Assembly: GCF_900128495.1 (NCBI RefSeq)
Contig: NZ_LT635801.1
Span: 2,101,083-2,165,082, forward strand
Length of the DNA: 64,000 nucleotides
Source: Bacteroides ilei
Lineage (GTDB): Bacteria > Bacteroidota > Bacteroidia > Bacteroidales > Bacteroidaceae
Direction: 5' to 3'
The notes under the pieces were generated by a model that was not told the DNA's origin, did no database searches, and saw nothing but the letters and a program-made list of their open reading frames with translations. This document shows, in pieces, positions 54,098 to 62,438 of the stretch. A program made the translations under genes and the position numbers. How positions within the stretch are numbered: the first letter of the stretch is position 1; each line of letters opens with the position of its first letter.

Positions 54098-56859
54098 AAG
54101 ATATGAAACGTTTATTATCGGCATGTATGTTTGTCCTGGCTTTGTGCCTGTCGGGGCATGCACAGAATGCGCTGGAGGCACAACGTGATACCGCCCGGCA
54201 GGACACTGCTGCGATTTTGTATAAGACAGGGCTTCAATTTGAACAGGCAGGTGATATGAAAAACGCGCTGGTTTCATACGGAAAGGCCCTGGGATATCTT
54301 GAAAAGTTTTCGGAATCTTATGGCGCCTTGCTTGAAAAGCTGGCTCTTGAATATTATGAGTTGAATGATGAGCAGCAGTTCCTGTACTATATGGGTCTGA
54401 TTGATGAATATAACAAGCATGAACTAGAAAAAGAATGTAATGAACCGGGATGTATGTTGGAACGGGCCGGGTATTATGCTGTGACGAACAACCTTACGGA
54501 AGCGAAGAAATGTTACCTTGAAGCTATTTCCATGAGTCGGACACCGGAAGAAAAGGCTGCTTCAAGAGAAGGATATGCACAGTTCCTGTTCAGCAACAAG
54601 AATTACGGAGAGGCCAAGGAATACTTCGGCAGCCTGTGTACGGATTATGAACAGAGGCAGGTAAAGGATGATGCTTACATGACTGCTCTCCGTAACCTGG
54701 CTTATTCGGATTATTATCTGGGGAACTTCGATGAGGCTATTGCCGGATTCCAGAAATATCGGAATGTATGCGAGGAATCGGAAGCCGGTCGGTCCCGGGT
54801 GTATTACAACTCTTTGTCGGCTATGGGTTCGGTCTATTTTTTGAAAGGGGATTATCAGAATGCCTTGGAGGTATATGGTGAGATCAAGGATTATTATAGT
54901 TCGGATAAGGAGGGGGAAAATTATGCCGATGTACTCAGGAATATAGCCGATGTGCTGGTAAGGCTTGAACGTTATCAGGAGGCGGCAGACCAGTATAAGG
55001 AATCGGTGGACATTTATGAAAAACTGGGTGATGAGATGAAGAAGGGGTTGGCCATGTCGGCCTTGGATATCTGTTGTATGAAAGGAGGCATTGCTCAGGA
55101 TGAGGCCGGTGTAGAGGCACAGAACAGGAAGGTTATCCGGAATTTGCTGGAAGAAAATCTGAAAAACCTTGATATCTATAAGAATCTGTTGGGTGAGGAT
55201 GATCTCGGGTATGTGCAGATGTTGGGTAATATAGCTATGCAGTATCAGAATTTGGGAGAATATGCCGGAGCGATGGAATATTATGTCCGGTTTGTTCCGG
55301 CGGAACGGAAGGCGGTAAAGAATGCGTTCCGGACACTGGATGTAACAGACCGTGAACTGGTGTGGAAGGAATATGGAGAAGCTCTGGACTCGTTGATGGT
55401 CATGGCTCTTTTGCCAGCTGGAATGGAAGACGGCCGTATGGCCGGTCTCGCATACGACGCCCAGCTGTTGTCAAAGGGTATTTTGCTCAATTCAGCCATT
55501 GAATTCGAAAAAGTACTCCGTAGTACGGGCGATACGGAATTGATGAAAGTCTATAGACAGATCAGGGAGAATACGGAACGGATCTCGGCAATCGGGGAAT
55601 CGGGTGGCCGGACGGATTCCATATTGGTGCTGAAACAGGCCAATGATGCTCTGGAAATAACTTTGCTGGAACGTTGTGCCGAATACAAGGATTATACGGA
55701 TTATTTGTCGTATACCTGGAAAGATGTACAGAAAATGTTGGAAAAAACTGATGTGGCCATAGAGTTTGCCGAAGTGAAAAACGGATTGCTGGACAGGGAT
55801 AATCTGATAGTGGCGTTACTGGTTACCAGGGATTGTGCTTCGCCATCTATCATTCCAATATGTAAACGTGGTTTGTTGAGTCAGACGACCGGTTTGTCAG
55901 GTATTTATGATAATACAGAATTGGGTACATTGGTATGGGGTAGGATAATACCGTATCTGGAAGGGAAGAAACGGGTATTCTTTTCGGCCGATGCTGAATT
56001 GAATGCTCTTGCCATCGAGTATCTGCCAGTTTCGGAGATTCCTATATTTGAACGGTATGACATGTACCGCTTGTCTTCTACTAAGGAACTGTGTAAGTTG
56101 CCGGTTTTGCCTGAAAAGAGGAGAGTGGTTCTTTGGGGAGGTGTGGACTATACCCAGGAACCGACATCTGATGTATCGGAAATCGAAGCGGTAAAAAACT
56201 TGTCGGTTTTGCAGGGAGATTCACTGCGGCGTTTTTATGATGGAACTTTTGATTTCGGTCTGTTGTCATATTCGTTAGAGGAGGTTCGTGATATCCGTAA
56301 TCTGTTATCGGAAGAACCGGGGTTTGAAGTTGTCCGGTACGTAGTGGGGACCAATGCCGGTAAGGATAATTTTCTGGAGCTGGAATCTGAGGATGTGAAT
56401 GTGTTGCACCTTTCTACCCATGGAGTATATCAGGTATCCGACAGAATGGAAAAGGAGGATCCTATGGAGCGCAGTTTTCTGGTTCTGGCTGGTGCGAATA
56501 CATTGTCTGTTGATCCTGCTGATGCCGTGGTGACTGCAAATGAGATTGCCCGGATGAATTTCCGTGATTGTGAGCTGGCTGTACTTTCTGCCTGTGAAAG
56601 TGGGTTGGGAAAATTGGATAAGGATGGGGTTTTCGGTCTGCAACGTGGATTCAAGAACGCCGGTGTACATTCACTGATGATGAGTCTTAAAAGCATATAC
56701 GACAAACAGTCGGCCGATATGATGATCCTATTCTATAAGAACTGGATTAAGGAAGGTTCCAAACATAAGGCTTTCGTACAGACACTTCAGGAACTTCGGA
56801 AGCAAGGATGGTCAAGCGAACATTGGGCCAGCTTTATATTGTTAGACGCTTTGGATTGA
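54094..56859 (+). CDS. Secreted TPR-CHAT protease
   Basis: This 921-residue protein starts at the ATG of an ATGA overlap and has a signal peptide (MKDMKRLLSACMFVLALCLSGHA). From about 30 to 430 come tetratricopeptide repeats (for example ILYKTGLQFEQAGDMKNALVSYGKAL, ALRNLAYSDYYLGNFDEAIAGF, SLSAMGSVYFLKGDYQNALEVYGEI). A helical linker is followed by a caspase-like CHAT domain (about 610-921) with the catalytic dyad His776 (HLSTHGVY) and Cys834 (VLSACESGLG). An export signal on a CHAT protease, encoded with a TIR/FGE-like membrane protein, is unusual and suggests periplasmic proteolysis controlled across the membrane. The substrate is unknown. An upstream in-frame start at 54043 is less likely, because it overlaps the previous gene and precedes the leader. 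Confidence 0.92.
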   Translation: MKDMKRLLSACMFVLALCLSGHAQNALEAQRDTARQDTAAILYKTGLQFEQAGDMKNALVSYGKALGYLEKFSESYGALLEKLALEYYELNDEQQFLYYMGLIDEYNKHELEKECNEPGCMLERAGYYAVTNNLTEAKKCYLEAISMSRTPEEKAASREGYAQFLFSNKNYGEAKEYFGSLCTDYEQRQVKDDAYMTALRNLAYSDYYLGNFDEAIAGFQKYRNVCEESEAGRSRVYYNSLSAMGSVYFLKGDYQNALEVYGEIKDYYSSDKEGENYADVLRNIADVLVRLERYQEAADQYKESVDIYEKLGDEMKKGLAMSALDICCMKGGIAQDEAGVEAQNRKVIRNLLEENLKNLDIYKNLLGEDDLGYVQMLGNIAMQYQNLGEYAGAMEYYVRFVPAERKAVKNAFRTLDVTDRELVWKEYGEALDSLMVMALLPAGMEDGRMAGLAYDAQLLSKGILLNSAIEFEKVLRSTGDTELMKVYRQIRENTERISAIGESGGRTDSILVLKQANDALEITLLERCAEYKDYTDYLSYTWKDVQKMLEKTDVAIEFAEVKNGLLDRDNLIVALLVTRDCASPSIIPICKRGLLSQTTGLSGIYDNTELGTLVWGRIIPYLEGKKRVFFSADAELNALAIEYLPVSEIPIFERYDMYRLSSTKELCKLPVLPEKRRVVLWGGVDYTQEPTSDVSEIEAVKNLSVLQGDSLRRFYDGTFDFGLLSYSLEEVRDIRNLLSEEPGFEVVRYVVGTNAGKDNFLELESEDVNVLHLSTHGVYQVSDRMEKEDPMERSFLVLAGANTLSVDPADAVVTANEIARMNFRDCELAVLSACESGLGKLDKDGVFGLQRGFKNAGVHSLMMSLKSIYDKQSADMMILFYKNWIKEGSKHKAFVQTLQELRKQGWSSEHWASFILLDALD

Positions 56860-56880
56860 TATCGGGTAAAACAGCCGTAA

Positions 56881-57384
56881 TCACGGTTCATCAATGATTT
56901 TCCGTGCAATCCAGGCACATGCTTCCGCATCACACAAGGCATGATGATGTTGTGACAGGTCGTATCCGCAACGTAAAGCTACAGTCTGCAGTTGATGGTT
57001 GGGCAGTTCCTTCTTGAATGTTTTACGTGAGGCCCGGCAGGTACAATAGAATGTATAGTGGGGATATTCCATGTGGTATGCTTCGAAAACGGCTTTCAGG
57101 CATCCTTCATCGAACGGACTGTTATGTGCTACCAGCGGGAGTCTGGCAATCTGTGGAGCTATTTCGGCCCAGACTTCAGGAAAGGTATGTGCCCGGCAGG
57201 TATCCTGGTAGGTCAGTCCGTGGACTTGGGTGTTCCAATAGCTATAATAGTTGGGGTAGGGACGGATGAGCCTGTATATCTTTTGTTCAATGACTCCGTT
57301 CCTGACTATTACCACACCCACACTGCATACGCTGGAACGTTCTCTGTTGGCTGTTTCAAAATCAATGGCTGCGAAATTTTCCAT
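56881..57384 (-). CDS. DnaQ-like 3'-5' exonuclease (DEDDh family)
   Basis: This is a 167-residue stand-alone exonuclease of the DNA polymerase III epsilon type, acting on DNA or RNA ends in the cytoplasm. The DEDDh residues are visible: D8 and E10 in AAIDFETAN, D92 in AHNSPFDEG, and the final HxAxxD (H147, D152) in SQHHHALCDAEA. VHGLTYQDT forms the substrate loop. It converges on the CHAT gene with a 21-bp gap and diverges from the HlyD-family gene, so it is a monocistronic unit. No polymerase or BRCT domain is attached. Link to neighbours not apparent. Confidence 0.92.
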   Translation of the reverse strand: MENFAAIDFETANRERSSVCSVGVVIVRNGVIEQKIYRLIRPYPNYYSYWNTQVHGLTYQDTCRAHTFPEVWAEIAPQIARLPLVAHNSPFDEGCLKAVFEAYHMEYPHYTFYCTCRASRKTFKKELPNHQLQTVALRCGYDLSQHHHALCDAEACAWIARKIIDEP

Positions 57385-57512
57385 AATTGGAGGATCAAAT
57401 TGCTTCTGTGTGCGAAGTTACAAAGAAAATGCAGGAAAAAAGAAGAGTCCGGGAGCTTTATGGAAAGAATCTCTGGGATGGAATGTATGGAACTTATGTT
57501 CAGAATTGTACG

Positions 57513-57592
57513 GGGTGTCCGGAAACGGACACCCTTGTTTTTTGTCAGTCCATTGTACATTAGTGTGTTATGTATATGGCATGGTCTTTGTT
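57513..57592 (+). promoter_or_regulatory. Sigma-54-type promoter with upstream inverted repeat, HlyD unit
   Basis: GGGTGTCCG (57513-57521), loop GAAA, CGGACACCC (57526-57534) form a perfect 9-bp inverted repeat. 43 bp downstream, TGGCAT-N5-TTGT (57577-57591) matches the -24/-12 pattern TGGCAC-N5-TTGC with correct spacing. The HlyD-family start at 57626 is 35 bp further. The same pair of elements precedes the ATPase gene at 61706. Confidence 0.65.
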
Positions 57593-57625
57593 TGAGAAAC
57601 GGTGTCGCTAACAATAAACTTGATT

Positions 57626-58876
57626 ATGGATAGAGAAATACCGAAAGAGGTGCGTTCGAGGGAACGTAATAAAAGGATTGTAAAATATGGAGGTATCGGT
57701 GGAGGATGTGTGGTACTCTGTATCGTGCTGATTTCATTGATGCGCAGCAGCGTGAAGGAAAAAGACCTGGTCTTTTCGGAAGTGAGCCAGGGTACTATCG
57801 AGGTGAGTGTCAGTGCATCGGGAAAGGTCGTTCCGGCATTTGAGGAAATCATCAACTCGCCCATCAATACCCGTATACTGGAAGTCTATAGAAAAGGAGG
57901 GGATAGTGTAGATGTGGGTACACCTATTCTGAAACTGGATCTGCAGAGTGCTGAAACCGAATACAAGAAGTTGCTGGATGAAGAACAGATGAAACGTTAC
58001 CAGTTGGAACAGCTGGAAGTGAACAACAATACGTTTCTGAGTGATCTGGAGATGCAGGTGAAGGTGGCCGAGATGAAGGTGAACCGTATGGAAGTGGAAC
58101 TCCGGAACGAACGTTATCTGGACAGTCTGGGTTCCGGTACGACAGACAGGGTACATCAGGCGGAACTGAACTTCAAAACCGGAAAGCTGGAACTGGAACA
58201 GTTGCATCAGCAACTGGCCAATGAACGGAAAGTAAAGGCCGCCGACCTGAAGGTGAAGCAACTGGAATATGAGATTTTTCTCAAGGGCCTGGCCGAGACC
58301 AAGCGTACACTGGATGATGCGCAGGTGCGTTCGCCACGGAAGGCTATCCTGACATATATCAATAACCAGATAGGAGCACAGGTGACCGAAGGTTCACAGA
58401 TAGCGGTCATTTCCGATTTGAGTCATTTCAAGGTAGAAGGTGAGATAGCAGATACATATGGCGACCGTGTAGCTGCCGGTGGAAAAGCCATTGTTAAGAT
58501 TGGCAGCGAGAAACTGGAAGGGCAGGTGAGCAGCGTGACACCTCTGTCGAAGAACGGGGTCATTTCCTTTACCGTGCAGTTGGCCGATGACAGTAACCGC
58601 CGTCTCCGTTCAGGATTAAAGACCGATGTCTATATAATGAATGCCGTCAAGGAAGATGTGTTGCGTATAGCCAACGCCAGTTATTACGTAGGCCGTGGTG
58701 AATATGAGCTTTTTGTAGCGGACGGCTCGGGTGAACTGGTGAAACGGAAAGTACAGTTGGGTGATTCCAATTTCGAGTATGTGGAAGTGGTCTCCGGACT
58801 TCAACCGGGCGACCGGGTAGTGGTGAGCGACATGAGCCAGTATAAGAACAAGAATAAACTGAAATTGAAAAAATAA
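57626..58876 (+). CDS. HlyD/MacA-family periplasmic adaptor protein
   Basis: This is a membrane-fusion protein that would link the inner-membrane ABC transporter to an outer-membrane channel. It is 416 residues from the ATG at 57626 (MDREIPKEVRSRERN); a short in-frame extension upstream has no support. It has one N-terminal membrane helix (about 21-39), a lipoyl half-motif (VSVSASGKVVPAFEE, INTRILEVYRKGGDSVDVGTPIL), a long coiled coil (about 115-225, rich in E/L/K/Q), a beta-barrel (SHFKVEGEIADTYGDRVAAG) and a membrane-proximal domain ending GLQPGDRVVVSDMSQ. It is the first gene of the unit, followed after 55 bp by the broken permease and an intact one. Confidence 0.93.
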   Translation: MDREIPKEVRSRERNKRIVKYGGIGGGCVVLCIVLISLMRSSVKEKDLVFSEVSQGTIEVSVSASGKVVPAFEEIINSPINTRILEVYRKGGDSVDVGTPILKLDLQSAETEYKKLLDEEQMKRYQLEQLEVNNNTFLSDLEMQVKVAEMKVNRMEVELRNERYLDSLGSGTTDRVHQAELNFKTGKLELEQLHQQLANERKVKAADLKVKQLEYEIFLKGLAETKRTLDDAQVRSPRKAILTYINNQIGAQVTEGSQIAVISDLSHFKVEGEIADTYGDRVAAGGKAIVKIGSEKLEGQVSSVTPLSKNGVISFTVQLADDSNRRLRSGLKTDVYIMNAVKEDVLRIANASYYVGRGEYELFVADGSGELVKRKVQLGDSNFEYVEVVSGLQPGDRVVVSDMSQYKNKNKLKLKK

Positions 58877-58931
58877 GGTAATATCGGAGTCCCACATGTA
58901 AATGGCTCCTTGAAACGAAAAAGAAAATCGT

Positions 58932-60237
58932 ATGTTGAAGAATTATTTCAAACAGGCTTGGACACTGATGCGGCAGAACCGCCTCTTTACAGGTATCTAT
59001 GTGGTGGGCACAGGACTGTCCATAGCGTTGGTGATGACACTGTTCATTATCTTTTATGTCAAGTTTGCACCCATTTATCCCGAGTATAACCGCAACCGTA
59101 CACTGGTGCTCAAACCGGTGAAGCGCTATCCTAAACAACAACCTGACAATTGGAATATCCATGGAGGTGTAGCCTATTATGTGGTAGACAAGATGTTGCC
59201 TGGACTGCCTCATGTGGAGCAGGTGGCAGGTAGCATGCCTGCTTTTTGGGTTACTTATCAAGCGTCGGTTGCCGATATGCAGCCTTTGAAAATAAATCCC
59301 CGTTTCGTTAATGGAGCCTTTTGGCAGGTATTCCCGTTCCGTTTCATCGAGGGCCATCCTTTTACACAGAAGGATGTGGAGGCCCGTGCCCTGGTGGCAG
59401 TGCTGAGTGAGTCGACTGCCCGCCGGCTTTTTGCTGCGGCAGATGGGGTGGTGGACAAGCATTTCACTTTTAATGGTAGAGACTACCGTGTGTGTGGGGT
59501 GGTGCATGATGTTTCCAATGCGACTCCCGAAACTGTGGCCGACCTGTGGGTACCGTTACTCAACACACAGGAGATCAGTGAAGAACTGGACGAACGGGGG
59601 CTGCTGGGTAATGTCTATACTTATTTGTTGGTTGACCGTGCAGAAAATCTGGAAGAGGTGCGTGACGAGGTGCAGGATGTGTTCCGCCGTTATTCCCAGC
59701 AGGATAAGGAGTATGAATATGATCTGATGGGACAACCCGACCCGTATTGGGTGAGTACCTTCCGTCAGGATGTGGACCGGGCTCCCGATATGACCGAACA
59801 GACGAAAAGCTTCCTATATATTCTCTTGGCCCTGCTTTTTATTCCGGCGTTGAATTTAAGCGGCATGATATCCTCTCGCATGGATAGTCGTATCTCCGAG
59901 TTGGGCATCCGCAAGGCCTATGGGGCCAATCGCTGGTGTTTGCTCAAGCAGGTGTTGACCGAGAATCTGCTTCTTACTTTCACCGGGGGGGATGCTTGGT
60001 TTGTTGTTTTCTTATGTGATAGTGTTGACGGCCAGTGACTGGATATTGACGTTGTTCGACAAAAATATCTATTCGGGTTCGGTAAATACTTCACTCACCG
60101 GCGAAATGCTGTTCAATCCCATGGTCTTTGGTTGCACTTTTGCCGTGTGTCTGTTGCTCAATGTAGTTTCGGCATTGATACCGGCCCTGTGGGCATTGAA
60201 GCATCCTATAGTAGCGTCATTGAATATGAAAAGATAA
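58932..60237 (+). pseudogene. MacB-type ABC permease, frameshifted at a G7 tract
   Basis: This would be a four-helix FtsX/MacB-type permease of about 434 residues. The first frame runs 368 codons (N-terminal helix LFTGIYVVGTGLSIALVMT, large periplasmic domain with FIEGHPF and RRLFAAADGVVDKHF, then LALLFIPALNLSGMISSRMDSRISELGIRKAYGA). It stops at 60036-60038 because of an extra base in the run of seven G at 59985-59991. With six G, codons 352 onward would read GGMLGLLFSYVIVL and continue to KHPIVASLNMKR at 60237, restoring helices 3-4. So the gene is either phase-variable, a recent pseudogene, or affected by a sequencing error. All other domains are intact and well preserved. Confidence 0.85.
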
Positions 60238-60246
60238 ATATGTGTT

Positions 60247-61557
60247 ATGTTACAGACTATTTTACATCAGCTTTGGAATCAGCGCCGTCAGAACGGCTGG
60301 ATATTTATAGAATTGCTGGCCGTCAGCTTTTTCCTTTGGACGGCTATTGATCCCGTTTATGTTCTGACAGCCAATTATCATATTGACAAAGGATACAATC
60401 CCGAAGGTCTCTATGTAGTAAATATCGGCATTTATGATGAAACACACGGCAACTATGATCCGGCCATGGCAACCGATTCGATGACGAAGGAAGCTTATTG
60501 GCGTATAGCCCGTATTGTCCGTGACCAGCCCGAAGTGGACAGCTGGAGCATTTCTACCAGCTGGAGTTTCCCGAACAGCAATTCGTGGAACGGTACCCAG
60601 CTTTTTACCGATACGGCTTCATTGCACCGGGATAAAGGTTATGTGCATGCCCAGCAATATCATTTTGTGGCGGCCGAGGGTAGCAATATGTTTCATACTT
60701 ACGGCATGAAGGATGCCCGTACAGGCGGTGAAATGGTGTTGTTGCCACAAACGGGAAATAAAGTATACATCTCGGCCAGGCTGGCACAACTGCTTTTCGG
60801 TACTACCGATGTGGTAGGAAAGAAAATCTATGAAAGCGAACAGGGCATTGAAGTGGCGGGCGTTTTCTGCAATTTCAAGCACCGGGATTATGAGCAGCCT
60901 TATCCACTTATTGTCCGCATGTATAGCGATATGCAAGGTGGCTCTTATATGCCGTGGATGTACAATTTTGTCATTCGCCTGAAACCGGGCGTGGATGCAT
61001 CGGCTTTCAAGCAGCGTTTTCAGCAGGAGGTCGCACCGTTGCTTTCGGTGGGTAACTTCTATTTTAATGGTTTGCAGGATTTTTCCGATTTGAGTGATGC
61101 GTATGCCGTGCGAAGTGGGGTGACCAATAAGTTGCGTTTGCAATACGCCTTGACAGGATTCGCCTTGTTTTGCATCTTCCTGGGTATGGTAGGTACTTTC
61201 TGGATACGTAGCAATGCACGCCGCGAAGAGATAGGTGTGATGCGCAGCATGGGAGCCTCGCAGGCATGCATTGTACGGCAGTTTCTTATTGAAGCATGGC
61301 TGCTGGCAACGATTGCTTTTGCTGTAACCATTCCTTTCCTGTTTTATCACGCATATACCAACGGGATGTATACTTTAGAGATGAGTGAATATTTCGTGCC
61401 CGATCCAGCCTATGGACAGAACCGGTTTGGCTTTCACTTTACCGTGGTTTTGCTGTTCAGTTACCTGATATTGCTGTTGGTTGCGCTTATTGGTACCTAT
61501 ATTCCGGTACGTAGAGCGGCCCGTACGTTGCCGGCCGATGCGTTGCGCGATGAATGA
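60247..61557 (+). CDS. ABC transporter permease (MacB/FtsX type)
   Basis: This is a 436-residue inner-membrane permease with an N-terminal helix (about 18-38), a large periplasmic domain with the MacB core pattern (YISARLAQLLFGTTDVVGKKIYESEQGIEVAGVF) and a C-terminal FtsX block (about 295-430). That block has three helices, FALFCIFLGMVGTFWI, AWLLATIAFAVTIPFLFYH and LFSYLILLLVALIGTYIPV. RREEIGVMRSMGA is the conserved coupling segment. It ends VRRAARTLPADALRDE, typical of the family. It follows the frameshifted permease by 9 bp and completes the first unit. The exported substrate is unknown. Confidence 0.9.
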   Translation: MLQTILHQLWNQRRQNGWIFIELLAVSFFLWTAIDPVYVLTANYHIDKGYNPEGLYVVNIGIYDETHGNYDPAMATDSMTKEAYWRIARIVRDQPEVDSWSISTSWSFPNSNSWNGTQLFTDTASLHRDKGYVHAQQYHFVAAEGSNMFHTYGMKDARTGGEMVLLPQTGNKVYISARLAQLLFGTTDVVGKKIYESEQGIEVAGVFCNFKHRDYEQPYPLIVRMYSDMQGGSYMPWMYNFVIRLKPGVDASAFKQRFQQEVAPLLSVGNFYFNGLQDFSDLSDAYAVRSGVTNKLRLQYALTGFALFCIFLGMVGTFWIRSNARREEIGVMRSMGASQACIVRQFLIEAWLLATIAFAVTIPFLFYHAYTNGMYTLEMSEYFVPDPAYGQNRFGFHFTVVLLFSYLILLLVALIGTYIPVRRAARTLPADALRDE

Positions 61558-61581
61558 AACGTACGATAAAAATGGATAGGA

Positions 61582-61656
61582 TGTCCGGAAACGGACACTT
61601 TCTATCTTGATAATATTCAGATAATCAATGGGAAGCATTTCTGGCATGACTTTTGA
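61582..61656 (+). promoter_or_regulatory. Sigma-54-type promoter with upstream inverted repeat, ATPase unit
   Basis: TGTCCG (61582-61587), GAAA, CGGACA (61592-61597) repeats the core of the element at 57516-57531 exactly. 45 bp later TGGCAT-N5-TTGA (61642-61656) gives the -24/-12 pattern. The ATPase ATG is at 61706. The two promoters share both sequence and spacing, so one activator of the NtrC type probably serves both. Confidence 0.65.
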
Positions 61657-61705
61657 TTCTCTGATTATGAAATTTGAAAATGTATTACTTAATAATGATT
61701 AGATT

Positions 61706-62377
61706 ATGAACATGATTGAATTGACTGGAATCAATAAGATTTACCGAACTAACGAAATAGAGACTCAGGCGTTGGAAAACGTGAATCTGAATGTGGAAAA
61801 AGGAGAATTCCTCAGTATTATGGGACCTTCCGGATGTGGAAAATCAACGTTGCTTAACATAATGGGATTATTGGATACGCCGACGAGCGGAACCATTCAG
61901 ATAGCCGGTACGCGGGTAGAAGGCATGAAAGATAAGGAACTGGCCGCTTTCCGTAACAAGAATCTGGGATTCGTTTTTCAGTCGTTTCATCTGATTAATT
62001 CATTGAATGTGATAGATAATGTAGAACTTCCGCTTTTATACCGGAAAGTTTCGGCCAAAGAACGCCGGCATCTGGCCGAAGAGGTGCTGAAGAAAGTGGG
62101 TTTGAGCCACCGTATGCGGCATATGCCTACACAGCTTTCCGGTGGCCAGTGCCAGCGTGTAGCGATTGCCCGTGCCATTGTCGGAAATCCGGAAATCATT
62201 CTGGCCGACGAACCGACCGGTAACCTGGACTCCAAGATGGGTGCTGAAGTCATGGAGTTATTGCATCAGCTCAATCAGGAAGACGGGCGCACCATTGTAA
62301 TGGTGACACACAATGAGGAGCAGGCCAAACAGACTTCACGTACGGTACGTTTCTTCGACGGGCGCCAGGTGGAATAA
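61706..62377 (+). CDS. ABC transporter ATP-binding protein (MacB/LolD type)
   Basis: This is a 223-residue ATPase that powers the FtsX-type permeases. Walker [10 protein letters not shown] (about 40-48), Q-loop [10 protein letters not shown], signature [15 protein letters not shown], Walker [14 protein letters not shown] and the switch histidine in MVTHNEEQ are all present, so it should be active. As a stand-alone nucleotide-binding subunit it must serve several permeases in the locus: one at 58932 (broken), 60247, 62439 and 63738. It opens the second unit after its own sigma-54-type promoter. An alternative start two codons later (MIELTG) is possible. Confidence 0.96.
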   Translation: MNMIELTGINKIYRTNEIETQALENVNLNVEKGEFLSIMGPSGCGKSTLLNIMGLLDTPTSGTIQIAGTRVEGMKDKELAAFRNKNLGFVFQSFHLINSLNVIDNVELPLLYRKVSAKERRHLAEEVLKKVGLSHRMRHMPTQLSGGQCQRVAIARAIVGNPEIILADEPTGNLDSKMGAEVMELLHQLNQEDGRTIVMVTHNEEQAKQTSRTVRFFDGRQVE

Positions 62378-62438
62378 CAGGTTTCAAATGAATCTGATTA
62401 GGATAAATAAGCTTGTGAAGAAGAAAAGATAATTAAAT

